Shown piece by piece: positions 1 to 9,326 of a DNA stretch of 64,000 nt. The notes beneath the pieces are model-generated. The model saw nothing but the letters and a program-made list of their open reading frames with translations. It did no database searches and had not been told where the DNA came from. The DNA is from Pedobacter mucosus (GTDB taxonomy: Bacteria > Bacteroidota > Bacteroidia > Sphingobacteriales > Sphingobacteriaceae). The position numbers were made by a program, and so were the translations under genes. The stretch is from contig NZ_CP087585.1 in the NCBI RefSeq assembly GCF_022200785.1, forward strand, positions 4,526,001-4,590,000, read 5' to 3'. The number at the start of each line of letters is the position of its first letter. The first letter of the stretch is position 1.

Positions 1-2
1 GG

Positions 3-704
3 TTGCGCATGTTTGGTTTTATGAAACAGGAAATTGCAAAAGGCAGGCAAGTTTACATCGTTTATCCACTGATAAAAGAAAGTGAAAAACTAGATTTATT
101 ACATCTGGAAGCTGGCGTAGAACAGCTAAGTTACCAATTTCCTCGTCCGGATTATCAAATGAGCATTGTTCACGGACAAATGCCAAATGCAGATAAGCAG
201 TTTGAAATGCAACAGTTTATTGATGGAAAAAGCCATATCATGGTGGCTACTACGGTTATTGAGGTTGGCGTAAACGTTCCAAATGCTTCGGTTATGGTAA
301 TTGAAAATGCAGAGCGGTTTGGCTTGTCGCAACTTCATCAATTACGTGGCAGAGTTGGTAGGGGAGCAGAACAATCTTTTTGCATTTTAATGAGTGGACA
401 AAAATTAAGCAAAGAAGGGAAAGTTCGTTTAGATACGATGGTAAGAACGAATAATGGCTTCGAAATTTCTGAAATAGATTTACAACTTCGTGGTCCAGGC
501 AACATTACTGGAACACAACAAAGTGGAGTTTTAGATTTAAAAATTGCAGATCTGGCAAAAGATCAGGTTATTTTATCAGAAGCAAGAAATACCGTTATTG
601 CGCTCTTTGAAGATGATCCTAACTTAGAAAAGCCAGAGAATGTAATTTTGAAAGCTCATTTACAAGCTTTAGAACGAGAAATATCTTTTGATAAAATTAG
701 TTAA
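3..704 (+). CDS. recG: ATP-dependent DNA helicase RecG, C-terminal part (5' end outside window)
   Basis: This is the last third of RecG, the superfamily 2 helicase that drives branch migration and fork reversal at stalled replication forks. The visible part covers the second RecA-like lobe: the VHGQM segment, ATTVIEVGVNVP (motif V) and QLHQLRGRVGRG (motif VI with its arginine fingers). The RecG-typical tail LQLRGPGNITGTQQSG follows. The reading frame is open to the window edge, so the first codon here is not a real start; full-length RecG is about 700 residues. Identification is firm from the motif order. No downstream gene is close enough to be clearly co-transcribed. Confidence 0.95.
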   Translation: MRMFGFMKQEIAKGRQVYIVYPLIKESEKLDLLHLEAGVEQLSYQFPRPDYQMSIVHGQMPNADKQFEMQQFIDGKSHIMVATTVIEVGVNVPNASVMVIENAERFGLSQLHQLRGRVGRGAEQSFCILMSGQKLSKEGKVRLDTMVRTNNGFEISEIDLQLRGPGNITGTQQSGVLDLKIADLAKDQVILSEARNTVIALFEDDPNLEKPENVILKAHLQALEREISFDKIS

Positions 705-744
705 TATCATTATTTGGTAACGTTTCTAATCGTATTTTAATTCT

Positions 745-777
745 ATTGGAATTTTAGTTTTTCAAACCTTAGTTTTG
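745..777 (+). promoter_or_regulatory. Bacteroidota-type promoter for the MFS gene
   Basis: TAGTTTTG at 770-777 fits the Bacteroidota -7 consensus TAnnTTTG exactly. An ATTGG sequence at 745-749 lies about 20 bases upstream, where a TTTG-like -33 box is expected. The GTG start of the transporter follows 17 bases after the -7 box. The -33 match is weak. Confidence 0.5.
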
Positions 778-794
778 CAAACAAAAATTTCATA

Positions 795-2084
795 GTGGCA
801 GATTCAGATTCCAACCCCATAATTGTAAAACAAGATCCATTCGCAGCTTTGCGTTTTAAAGAATTTCGTTCTTTTTTAGGCATGCGTTTCTTTTTTACGC
901 TTGCTTACCAAATGCAGGCCGTTGTTATCGGTTATCACATTTATGATTTAACTCACGATCCTTTAAAACTTGGTTTGGTTGGCTTATGTGAAGCTATTCC
1001 AGCTATAGGAATTGCACTTTACGGTGGCTATGTAGCTGATAAAAGTGAAAAACGAGGGTTGCTTATTAAAATATTTTCGGGCGTTTGGCTGGCGTCTGTT
1101 CTTATGTTAATTATTACGAGTAAGTACCTTCACCTAAAAGAAGATTTAATTGTACTCATTATGTACGGCCTGGTTTTCTGCATAGGATTAGCCAGGGGCT
1201 TTTTCGGACCAGCAACATTTTCTTTAATGGCCCAAATAATTCCTAAAGAGCTTTATCCAAATTCGAGTACATGGAGTAGTAGTAGTTGGCAATTGGCAAC
1301 CATTATCGGTCCATTGCTTGGTGGCTTAATTAACTGGTTATGGGGAATTACCGCAGCTTACAGTGTAATTGTACTACTGGTTTCCATATCACTTGTCTGT
1401 ATTTTTACTTTTAAAAAGCACCCATCAACCTATGTACCTAAAGAAAATATTTTTCATAGCTTAAAAGAAGGAATCCAATTTGTATTTAAAACCAAAATGA
1501 TGGTTTGGGCAATGAGTTTAGATTTGTTCTCTGTATTTTTTGGTGGTGCAGTAGCGCTGTTGCCTATTTTTGCAAAAGACGTTTTCCACCTTGGCTCTTT
1601 CGGTTTAGGAATGATGCGTGGTGCAGCATCATCTGGCGCAGTGATTACGATGTTATTAATGACACGTTTTTCTCCAATGGGAAAACCTTGGCGAAACCTC
1701 TTAATCGCCGTTACCGGTTTTGGTTTAAGTATAATTTGCTATGGATTATCTAAGAATTTCTACCTAACGCTGTTTTTCTTATTCTTAGAAGGATCGTTCG
1801 ATAGTGTTAGCGTTATTATTCGCCAAACAATTATGCAGTTACTTACTCCAGACGATATGCGTGGAAGGGTTTCAGCAGTAAATAGTATGTTTATTGGATC
1901 TTCAAATGAAATAGGCGAATTTGAATCTGGCTTATCAGCTAAACTACTAACACTGGTGCCTGCAGTAGTTTTCGGTGGAAGTATGACCATTGCCATTGCT
2001 GGAATTACTTGGTTAAAAACAAAATCGTTAACAAAATTAAGTTTGCAGGATATTAATGATCAAACATCTGCTGTAAAAGGATAA
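795..2084 (+). CDS. MFS transporter, MFS_3 / EntS-like exporter
   Basis: A 429-residue inner-membrane protein with about twelve hydrophobic helices, the usual length for this family. After a short cytosolic N-terminus it shows the MFS loop signature GGYVADKSEKRG between helices 2 and 3. Near the C-terminus is MRGRVSAVNSMFIGSSNEIGEFESG, typical of the MFS_3 group that includes the enterobactin exporter EntS. Members usually export siderophores or drugs by proton antiport; the substrate here cannot be told. The GTG at 795 is the only early start that keeps the N-terminus (MADSDSNPIIV), and it fits the promoter just upstream. Confidence 0.85.
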   Translation: MADSDSNPIIVKQDPFAALRFKEFRSFLGMRFFFTLAYQMQAVVIGYHIYDLTHDPLKLGLVGLCEAIPAIGIALYGGYVADKSEKRGLLIKIFSGVWLASVLMLIITSKYLHLKEDLIVLIMYGLVFCIGLARGFFGPATFSLMAQIIPKELYPNSSTWSSSSWQLATIIGPLLGGLINWLWGITAAYSVIVLLVSISLVCIFTFKKHPSTYVPKENIFHSLKEGIQFVFKTKMMVWAMSLDLFSVFFGGAVALLPIFAKDVFHLGSFGLGMMRGAASSGAVITMLLMTRFSPMGKPWRNLLIAVTGFGLSIICYGLSKNFYLTLFFLFLEGSFDSVSVIIRQTIMQLLTPDDMRGRVSAVNSMFIGSSNEIGEFESGLSAKLLTLVPAVVFGGSMTIAIAGITWLKTKSLTKLSLQDINDQTSAVKG

Positions 2085-2096
2085 AGATTTTTGGTT

Positions 2097-2275
2097 GGGA
2101 AAGCAAATTGCTGCAATAATTAATGTTGCTTCCTGCCTTTCCTGCTGCCGAGGAAAATCGGCATTCGTGCAGTCAGGTTTAAATAAGTTATATAGCTACA
2201 GCTATTTACGTTAGCCTGGAAAACTTTAAAAAAACCGAATTTCCCTGTAAGCTAAACCCGATGGCACAGCGGGAT
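2097..2275. repeat. Intergenic repeat, copy A (inverted relative to 61055-61348)
   Basis: The 257 bases after the transporter hold no gene. They contain blocks that recur, reverse-complemented, at 61055-61348: GGAAAGCAAATTGCTGC near 2098, the hairpin block CTGCTGCCGA...TCGGCATTCG with GTGCAGTCAGGTTT at about 2140-2180, and AAACCCGATGG...CAGCGGGA at about 2254-2274. The middle of the two copies differs. The pattern resembles a dispersed, non-coding Bacteroidota intergenic repeat. Confidence 0.7.
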
Positions 2276-2341
2276 AGAACCTAACCTAAGCATTACTGAC
2301 ATTGCTCTCCAAGTCCTTATTTCTCTTGTTAGAAAACAGTT

Positions 2342-2560
2342 TTAAAACTCTTTGTTCTTGCCCCAAATCAAATAAATAATTGATCCTATAAAAGGAGCTG
2401 AAATGATAATGATAAACCATAGCACTTTTACAACAAAACTTACTTGGTTATTTCTGGTAATATGATAAAGTGCAATAAGGATTAATGCAAGCCATAGCAC
2501 CGCAATTAAAATTACCATACCGGCCAGTTCATTACTGCCGAAATTTACTAAAGTTAACAT
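2342..2560 (-). CDS. PLDc_N-domain small membrane protein
   Basis: A 72-residue protein made almost entirely of two transmembrane helices, about residues 14-34 and 46-66. The segment SAPFIGSIIYLIWGK matches the end of the PLDc_N domain, the membrane anchor normally found before the catalytic part of cardiolipin synthases and other phospholipase D proteins. No HKD catalytic motif is present, so it cannot be an enzyme of that type itself. Such stand-alone PLDc_N proteins are common in Bacteroidota and have no established role. A paralogue lies 130 bases away on the same strand. Confidence 0.75.
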   Translation of the reverse strand: MLTLVNFGSNELAGMVILIAVLWLALILIALYHITRNNQVSFVVKVLWFIIIISAPFIGSIIYLIWGKNKEF

Positions 2561-2690
2561 AGGGGATTTTAGTTTTATGCTTAAACAATTTTTGTACCAA
2601 ATATGTTATGGCAAAAAATCATGATCAAGTTGTAACGTTATGATTATGTTAAGACTCAGGATGATGAATCAAGAAAATAAACAATTCTGC

Positions 2691-2930
2691 TTAAGAAAGT
2701 TTCGGTAAAGTTGATTTGAATTTTTCTCGTAGAAACAAATAAATAATACTGCCGAAAACAGGTACCAATAAAACCAGTAAGAGAAACAAAATTTGATTTG
2801 TGTTTTCTTTAAAGTTAGACCTCATGATATCAATTACTGTATAAAGTGTAAGGATGAAAGGAATTACAGCAATAATTAATATCAATATAATTTCTGCGCT
2901 GCCCATGTTTAAGAATTTGAGTAAGATCAT
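2691..2930 (-). CDS. PLDc_N-domain small membrane protein (paralogue)
   Basis: A 79-residue protein with two hydrophobic helices and the same closing pattern as its neighbour: LLVPVFGSIIYLFLREKFK here versus SAPFIGSIIYLIWGK there. It is the isolated membrane anchor domain of phospholipase D-type synthases without any catalytic motif. Translation could begin at residue 1 or at Met-9 (MGSAEIILIL); the second would leave a more typical short N-terminus. The tandem arrangement with 2342-2560 suggests local duplication. Function is unknown. Confidence 0.72.
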   Translation of the reverse strand: MILLKFLNMGSAEIILILIIAVIPFILTLYTVIDIMRSNFKENTNQILFLLLVLLVPVFGSIIYLFLREKFKSTLPKLS

Positions 2931-3079
2931 TTTAGATGGCTTTTGGTTAACTAAATGTATTCAATTTTTTATTGATATAATACACCAACCTAAAAAGGGC
3001 TCAAGATTTTTTAAAAAAATTGGTCAATTGTGCATTTGATTTCCCATTATTTTCTACATAAATCAATCTGAATTCCCTT

Positions 3080-4822
3080 CTATCTTTCACCAATTTGTTG
3101 GCGCCACATGGCTTGATATAAACCGTTTTGCGAAATTAAATCCTCATGACTTCCTGACTCGATGATTTGACCTTTCTCTAATACATAAATTTTATCAGCA
3201 TGCTTAATAGTCGATAATCTATGAGCGATTAAAATAGTAATGTGATCTGTTAAATCAGAAACTGAACGAATGGTTTTGGTTATTTCTTCCTCCGTTATAG
3301 AATCTAAAGATGAAGTAGCTTCGTCGAAAACTAAAATATCTGGGTGGCGCAATAATGCTCTGGCGATTGATAAACGTTGTTTTTCTCCTCCTGAAACCTT
3401 TACACCACCTTCGCCAATTAAAGAATCTAAACCTTTATCTGCACGGGCCAATAAAGTCTGACAAGCAGCTTGGTTTAAAACTTTAAAACATTCTTCATCT
3501 GTTGCATTAGGATTTACGAACAACAAATTCTCCCTAATCGTTCCAGAAAATAGTTGTGTATCCTGCGTTACAAAACCAATTTTTTCACGCAAAGCATCAA
3601 GATCAATATCATTACTTGGCGTTCCGTTATATAAAATTTCGCCATCTTTTGCTGGATATAATCCTACTAGAAGCTTAACTAAAGTAGATTTACCAGAACC
3701 CGATGGGCCGACGAAAGCAATGGTTTGTCCGTTGTGTGTGGTAAAAGAAATGTTTTCTAAAGCGTTTCTATTTGCGGTAAGGTGTTTAAAGCTTACGTTA
3801 TTGAAAGCGAGTTCTTTTATCTTGTTAATGGAAATCGGATTTGCGGGTTTTTTATCAATAGGGATACTTAAAATCTTTTTAAAGTTTCCTAAAGAAACTT
3901 CAGCTTCCCGCCAGGATAAGATAACATTTCCAAGTTCCTGTAGCGGGCCAAATAAGAAAAATGAGTAAAATAAAAAAGAAAAATATTGCCCTGGAGAAAT
4001 GGTATTATCGAAAATTAACATCAATAAAACCACAATCATGGTACTCCTTACTAAGTTTACGGTTGTTCCTTGAACAAAGCTCATGCTTCGTACGTACTTA
4101 ACTTTTTTAAGTTCTAAACCTAAAATTTTATAAGTGGTTTTGTTTAATCTGTCAATCTCCTGATCGGCCAAACCTAAACTTTTTACCAACTCAATATTTC
4201 TAAGTGATTCCGTTGTTGAACCCGCCAACGCGGTAGTTTCGCCAACGATAGAGCGTTGAATTGTTTTAATCTTCCTACTTAAAAACCAACTTACAAAACT
4301 GATAATAGGAATAGCTGCGAAGTAAACCAACGTTACTTTATAGCTGATGGAAACTGAATAAACGATTACAAAAACCATCCCGATTAAACTTACAAAAAGT
4401 ACGCTGATAAAAGCAGTAATAAACTTTTCAGAATCTAATCTTACTTTTTGTAAAATGCCCAAAGTTTCGCCACTGCGTTGATCTTCAAAAACCTGATATG
4501 GTAATTTTAAAGAATGCTGCAAGCCATCGGCATACATTTTAGCACCAACTTTTTGAACGATTACACTCGTAAAATAATCTTGAAAGTTTTTTGCAATTCT
4601 AGAAACCATTGCTGCACCAATCGCTAAGCCAATAAAGCCCAGAGCACCCCAGATATAAGTACTTTTATTAGTGAAGGAAGCTCGTTTGTTGATGTATAAA
4701 TCTAAAATCCTACCTGTAAAATAAGGATCCATAAGTGAAAAACCGATATTTACACCTGCAAGAAGTAGCGCTAAAGCCACAATCCATTTATGGTTTTTTA
4801 GGTAGTTTAATAATACGTTCAT
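3080..4822 (-). CDS. ABC exporter, fused permease and ATPase
   Basis: A 580-residue half-transporter of the type IV (MsbA/LmrA-like) exporter class. Residues 1 to about 310 form a six-helix membrane domain. The nucleotide-binding domain follows, with Walker A VGPSGSGKST near 370-378, the Q-loop around VTQDTQLFSG, the signature VSGGEKQR near 477, Walker B ILVFDEATSSLDS near 499, and the H-loop in ILIAHRLSTIKHADK. All catalytic residues are present, so it should be active as a dimer. The substrate (lipid, peptide or drug) cannot be read from the sequence. It is transcribed alone. Confidence 0.9.
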   Translation of the reverse strand: MNVLLNYLKNHKWIVALALLLAGVNIGFSLMDPYFTGRILDLYINKRASFTNKSTYIWGALGFIGLAIGAAMVSRIAKNFQDYFTSVIVQKVGAKMYADGLQHSLKLPYQVFEDQRSGETLGILQKVRLDSEKFITAFISVLFVSLIGMVFVIVYSVSISYKVTLVYFAAIPIISFVSWFLSRKIKTIQRSIVGETTALAGSTTESLRNIELVKSLGLADQEIDRLNKTTYKILGLELKKVKYVRSMSFVQGTTVNLVRSTMIVVLLMLIFDNTISPGQYFSFLFYSFFLFGPLQELGNVILSWREAEVSLGNFKKILSIPIDKKPANPISINKIKELAFNNVSFKHLTANRNALENISFTTHNGQTIAFVGPSGSGKSTLVKLLVGLYPAKDGEILYNGTPSNDIDLDALREKIGFVTQDTQLFSGTIRENLLFVNPNATDEECFKVLNQAACQTLLARADKGLDSLIGEGGVKVSGGEKQRLSIARALLRHPDILVFDEATSSLDSITEEEITKTIRSVSDLTDHITILIAHRLSTIKHADKIYVLEKGQIIESGSHEDLISQNGLYQAMWRQQIGER

Positions 4823-4853
4823 TAAATGTTTTGTTGTTTGTTAGTGCAAACAT

Positions 4854-4891
4854 AAAAAAAGGGAATGGATAAAAATCCATTCCCTTTTTTT
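4854..4891 (-). terminator. Rho-independent terminator of the TonB receptor gene
   Basis: A 17-bp perfect stem (GGGAATGGAT core) with a 4-base loop, flanked by seven A on one side and seven T on the other. On the minus strand it ends the receptor gene whose stop is at 4925, and it separates it from the ABC exporter start at 4822. Confidence 0.85.
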
Positions 4892-4924
4892 ATGACTTTG
4901 TAGAAAGATAAACGGTTTTATTAA

Positions 4925-7900
4925 TTAGAATCCATATCTCAATCCTATTTGTGCTTGCCATGGATTACCCGTTGGTATTACAATACCTGAATTATTTATA
5001 CGGTAAGCAAACTGGCGAGCTACTGTATCATAATTGGCAACTGCAGGCGTAGTAACACCGCCAGTTGTAGATGCTGGAATCCCTAAAGCGTAAATTGCTT
5101 GCGTACCCAAGGTTTCTGAAGTACCCCAAGTTTTCTTAAATAAGTTGGCAACGTTAAACAAGTCTCCAGAAATTTCAAGGCTTTGTTTTTTACTTGGTCC
5201 AAATTTAAACTGATAAGCTAGTCTTAAATCGAAAGTACCATAAAAGCCATTAATACCGCCATTACGTTCTGCAAACGTACCTTCGTATTTCAATATATAA
5301 TCTTTTAAGCTTTGGCTTGCACCTGGATTATCTAACAATGTTTGCAGTCCGTTGCGAACGTTTGCTGGTACACTAGGGTTATTTCTATCAAATATAAAAG
5401 CCAAATCATTTGTGGTTACGAAATCGCCATTGTTGTTGGCTCCAGAAAGTAGGCTATATCTTGTACCGCCAATTGCCGAATATCTTATCCCTGCTTTAAC
5501 ACCATGAAACGATGGTAATGTACCATAAATGATCACTTTATTACGAAATTGACTATTAGAATAAGTCATTTTAGATAAGTTTCTTGGGTCATCAACTACT
5601 GGTAAAGATAATGTTGCCGAGTTGGCCACGTTACCATTGTATGAAGTGTTGTCTCTAGCATCGTTCCAGGTATAACTGGCAGTAATTTCGCCATCTTTAA
5701 AATACCTCCAAGTACCATCAACAACTACAGCAAACTGATTTACTTTACCCTTGCTGTTTAATTCCAATACTCTTCCAAACTTTGTAGTTTCTAAACGACC
5801 TGTTTTCCAATCTGCTACACCATTTGATGGAATCGAAGGGACGAATACACCTCTGTTACCTTCATTTGCTAGCGTGAAATAAGGCGTTGCTGCCATGTTC
5901 CTATCTACGTACATGTAATTGTGGCGAGCTAATGTTGCATAACCTGTGATTCCTATTCGTACTTTATCATTAATTAATTTACTGTATGATAAGTTGGCTT
6001 TATATACTACTGGTAATTTAGCATCATCAGCATAGGTGTTTATGGTAGCCAACTGCGACGCTGGTAATGTAGGTGCTGAAACTGTTCCATTTCTATAACC
6101 GGTAAAATTTGGAGTAGGAACAAGGCCACCTGTTACATCAACAGTTCCAAAGTGTGTTCCGTCGAAAGTTAGGTTGTTAATGGTTACGTAATTGTTTACA
6201 TCCGATCCAAAAATACCTGCACCTAAGCGCACGTAATCGGTATGTTTTTCGTTAATATCCCAATCTAACTGGATACGTGGCTGAACTAAAAATTGCTTTA
6301 ACTTATTGTCGGTTCTAACACCAATTGCATCAAACAACTGTTGGTTAAGTGGCGATGTTGGATATTTACTATAATCAAAGCGTAAACCTCCAGTAAAATC
6401 TAATCCTTTACCCAATTTGGTTTGCATTTGGCCATAAATAGCTGAGTTTAATAATTTACCGTTAACCGTAGGATCGGCAACTAAGGGTACTTCTCTGTAA
6501 TAGCGGTTCGGGATTAGGTTATCAAAATTTTGTAGTGATGTTTGTACATTTCCTGCTGCTGCAGTGCCTGAGTTTGTAAATTCAAATCTTCCGTTTACTT
6601 CACTTCCATACAATGATTTTGCATGGGTGTACATAATGTCTACACCAAAAGTGAACTTAATTTTATCGGTGTTGTAGTATACATTATCTATCAATTGAAA
6701 AACATTGTTAGTAAAACCCTCTTGCCCGAAACGATGGCCGCCGATTTGAATTGCAGTACTTACATTGCCAGTAGGCAAGGTTGATACTACGTTGCCAACA
6801 ACCGCTCTTGGAATGGCGAAAGACAATTCGTCGTTTTGTGTACTGGCCTGGTAAGTGTATAAATGCTGCACTTTTAACTCATTGGTAACTTTACTGCTGA
6901 TGGTAGAACGTAAAGTAGCCAACAAACTATTGTCAACATTTTTATCGTTTCCATAACTTTCAAAAAAGTTAATCGCCGTGTTATCGGCTAATCCAAGTGG
7001 GTTTCTATCGTTGGTATAGTTATCCCTAATGGTTAATAAATTCTTGTCGTTAATTTGCCAGTCTAAGCGAAGAAAACCAGCATCAGTTCCCCTCTTTTTG
7101 TCGAAAGAACCAAACTGCGCCGTATTAGCCACTCCATATTTGTTTCTAGCTTTTGTTAAAAAGTCATTTAGGGTAGCATTTGTAACATTAAAACGGGCTT
7201 CATCTGCAGGCGAGTTGATATCGGCAATAATCAATGGGCGAGAATCTCTTTGATGATCCCAGGCGGCAAAATAGTGTAATTTATCTTTAATAATGGCGCC
7301 GCCTAAGCTAAAACCATATTGGTAAGTCGAAAAATCATTAACTCTTTTATTACCTCTAATATCATATGTACTTGCTAAAAAATCTGCCCTATTGTAAGCA
7401 AATGCACTACCTGTGGTTTCGTTTGTTCCTGATTTTGTTACGGCACTAATTGTACCACCACCAGCACGACCTAAACTTACGTCGTATTGGTTAGTTACTA
7501 CTTTAAATTCCCGAACACTTTCGATAGAGATGGAATAAGGTGCACCGCTTCGGCTAGTTGTACTGCCAGATGATGTTGGGTTTTTTGCCGTCATACCATC
7601 TATAGTAAAGTTGGTTGAAGATCCCAATTGGCCAGATATTCCATTCGGACCAGCCAAAGGAGATAAATCTGTTAAGCTAGAAAAGTTACGTCCATTTACG
7701 GGTAACAAGTTCATCGTTTTGGATGATATTTCTGTTGATGCACCAAACTGTTGGGCTTTATTTCTTAAGGAAGATCCATTAATTTCAACACCTCCAAGGT
7801 TTTGTGCGGCTTCTTGCATATTTATGGCTACCCGTACTACATCTCCTTGGTTTAACATGTAACCTGTTCTATTTTGCTCTGCGTAGCCGATATAAATGGC

Positions 7901-8143
7901 TTTTACAGTGTATGGGCCACCCAAAGGAAGCTCTTTGAAAGTATATTCACCTTGTGCATTGGTTGATGATCTGGTCGTAAAACCAGTTGAATTATTTTTA
8001 ATTTGGACGGAAACACCAGGAATGGGTTTCTTTTGTTCATCCGTTATAATTCCGGATATTGATGCTTGTGTGGTTTGCGCATTTGCAGTGTTATTAGCAA
8101 AGCAAAACAGCAGCAAAACTGCAATAAGTAAATTTCTCATCAT
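4925..8143 (-). CDS. TonB-dependent receptor, Oar-like with carboxypeptidase-regulatory domain
   Basis: A 1072-residue outer-membrane protein. A signal peptide (to ...ANAQ, about residue 23) is followed by a CarboxypepD_reg domain (SISGIITDEQKKPIPGVSV...) to about residue 100, then a plug (GRNFSSLTDLSPLAG, TIDGMTAKNP, SVREFKVVTNQYDVSLGRAGGG, ISAVTKSGTN), then a long beta-barrel ending in the aromatic residue typical of outer-membrane proteins (IGLRYGF). The plug wording matches the Oar/adhesin-type receptors of Bacteroidota and Myxococcus rather than SusC. It has no SusD partner, so it is probably not a polysaccharide-utilisation receptor. Its substrate is unknown. The two initial ATGs are equivalent choices. 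Confidence 0.88.
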   Translation of the reverse strand: MMRNLLIAVLLLFCFANNTANAQTTQASISGIITDEQKKPIPGVSVQIKNNSTGFTTRSSTNAQGEYTFKELPLGGPYTVKAIYIGYAEQNRTGYMLNQGDVVRVAINMQEAAQNLGGVEINGSSLRNKAQQFGASTEISSKTMNLLPVNGRNFSSLTDLSPLAGPNGISGQLGSSTNFTIDGMTAKNPTSSGSTTSRSGAPYSISIESVREFKVVTNQYDVSLGRAGGGTISAVTKSGTNETTGSAFAYNRADFLASTYDIRGNKRVNDFSTYQYGFSLGGAIIKDKLHYFAAWDHQRDSRPLIIADINSPADEARFNVTNATLNDFLTKARNKYGVANTAQFGSFDKKRGTDAGFLRLDWQINDKNLLTIRDNYTNDRNPLGLADNTAINFFESYGNDKNVDNSLLATLRSTISSKVTNELKVQHLYTYQASTQNDELSFAIPRAVVGNVVSTLPTGNVSTAIQIGGHRFGQEGFTNNVFQLIDNVYYNTDKIKFTFGVDIMYTHAKSLYGSEVNGRFEFTNSGTAAAGNVQTSLQNFDNLIPNRYYREVPLVADPTVNGKLLNSAIYGQMQTKLGKGLDFTGGLRFDYSKYPTSPLNQQLFDAIGVRTDNKLKQFLVQPRIQLDWDINEKHTDYVRLGAGIFGSDVNNYVTINNLTFDGTHFGTVDVTGGLVPTPNFTGYRNGTVSAPTLPASQLATINTYADDAKLPVVYKANLSYSKLINDKVRIGITGYATLARHNYMYVDRNMAATPYFTLANEGNRGVFVPSIPSNGVADWKTGRLETTKFGRVLELNSKGKVNQFAVVVDGTWRYFKDGEITASYTWNDARDNTSYNGNVANSATLSLPVVDDPRNLSKMTYSNSQFRNKVIIYGTLPSFHGVKAGIRYSAIGGTRYSLLSGANNNGDFVTTNDLAFIFDRNNPSVPANVRNGLQTLLDNPGASQSLKDYILKYEGTFAERNGGINGFYGTFDLRLAYQFKFGPSKKQSLEISGDLFNVANLFKKTWGTSETLGTQAIYALGIPASTTGGVTTPAVANYDTVARQFAYRINNSGIVIPTGNPWQAQIGLRYGF

Positions 8144-8334
8144 GTTGATTAGTTCTGATTTTTTATGATGGCAAAGATGTTATTGTAATGTTAAGTGGAA
8201 TTTGATTTTATATTATCAAAAGGTTTAGAAATGGGTTTGAATGTTAAGAGAATGATAAGGAATTTTATTCATGTGATCTGGAACATTGTTTGAGGATGTT
8301 GATTTTGCAGAAGAAGGATAAAACGCAACCAGCA

Positions 8335-9114
8335 ATTGCCGCCATACAAAACCGGTCGTCATTCTCGCGAAAGGCGGGAATCTTAAAGCTGTAGAAGGCA
8401 CAACTGCATAAAGTGATAGTTTTAGCGACCGCTTTAGGATTCCCTACAAAATAGGGAATGACGGCCGTTCTTGGTTGGCGTTCTTTGTCGACGATCATGT
8501 AATGCTAGTTGTTTATATAATGTTGTTATAATTAGGGCCGGTTGCGATTGCTATGTTAAGCCAGCATAAATTGCCGCCATACAAAACCGCTCGTCATTCT
8601 CGCGTATGCGGGAATCCTAAAGCTATAGCGAACACAAGAAGCCAAATTTAGCGGCCGCTTTAAGATTCCCTACAAAATAGGGAATGACGGCCGTTCTTGG
8701 TTGGCGCTCTTGGTAGAATTTTTAGTTTGTGTTCATACTGTTGTTATAAGTTAAGGATTAACAGGATGGTAGGGATTGCCAATGCTAATGCTAGTTCAAA
8801 GCTCAATAATTACCACCATACAAAACCGCTCGTCATTCTCGCGTATGCGGGAATCTTAAAGCTATAGATAGAAGCAAAAGTATTAGCGGCCGCTTTAAGA
8901 TTCCCTACAAAATAGGGAATGACGGCCGTTCTTGGTTGGGGCTCTTGGTAGAATTTTTAGTTTGTGATTCATGCTGTTATTATAAGTTAAGGATTAATTA
9001 TAGGATGGTAAGCGATTGCTCATGCTAATGCTAGCACAACTGCTAGTTCAAAGCCAGTAATTACCGCCATACAAAACCGGTCGTCATTCTCGCGTATGCG
9101 GGAATCTTAAAGCT
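8335..9114. repeat. Tandem array of palindromic repeat units of about 240 bp (3 full and 1 truncated)
   Basis: The core recurs at 8335-8483, 8571-8712 and 8811-8950, and in half at 9061-9114, with unit spacing of 236, 240 and 250 bases. Each core starts with CGCCATACAAAACCG and TCGTCATTCTCGCG...CGGGAATCTTAAAGC. It ends with GCTTTAAGATTCCC...GGGAATGACGGCCG, which is the inverse of the start. Each core is therefore one long palindrome with nested hairpins such as ATTCCCTACAAAATAGGGAAT's two arms. The spacer (GGTAGAATTTTTAGTTTGTG and following) is also shared by copies 2 and 3, so whole units were duplicated. No plausible gene lies in it. Confidence 0.9.
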
Positions 9115-9309
9115 ACTGAAGTATTGTTTTAGTATACTGCCAGGTTGCAGCAAACTACTGCAAAGTTGTTTTAGTCTTCCGCCAAATTAAAGTAAGCAAC
9201 TGCCAAGTTGCAGCAAGCTACTGCCAAGTTGTAGCAAGCTACTGCAAAGTTGTTTTAGTCTTCCGCCAAGTTGAAGTAAGCCACTGCAAAGTTGTAGTAA
9301 GCTACTGCT
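9115..9309. repeat. 21-bp tandem repeat, nine units plus a partial
   Basis: Nine consecutive 21-base units with no gaps run from 9115 to 9303, followed by ACTGCT. The consensus is close to ACTGCCAAGTTGTAGCAAGC(T). Units 3 and 7 (counting from 9115), the pair starting at 9157 and 9241, are identical, and the units after them are near identical, giving a higher-order period of 84 bases. Most units contain the half-palindrome CTGC-6-GCAG or CTGC-6-GTAG. The array directly abuts the truncated fourth palindromic unit. Confidence 0.9.
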
Positions 9310-9326
9310 TTTAAAAATTCTCTATA

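Noticed and set aside
8265..8498. Minus-strand open frame of 77 codons in the repeat region
   Set aside because: It lies inside the first palindromic repeat unit and is not maintained in the other units; the product has no protein-like features.
9115..9309. Possible CRISPR array or coding heptad repeat
   Set aside because: The units are contiguous with no variable spacers, which rules out CRISPR. Read on the minus strand as seven-residue repeats, the third unit in the minus-strand direction carries a stop codon, so it is not a protein repeat.
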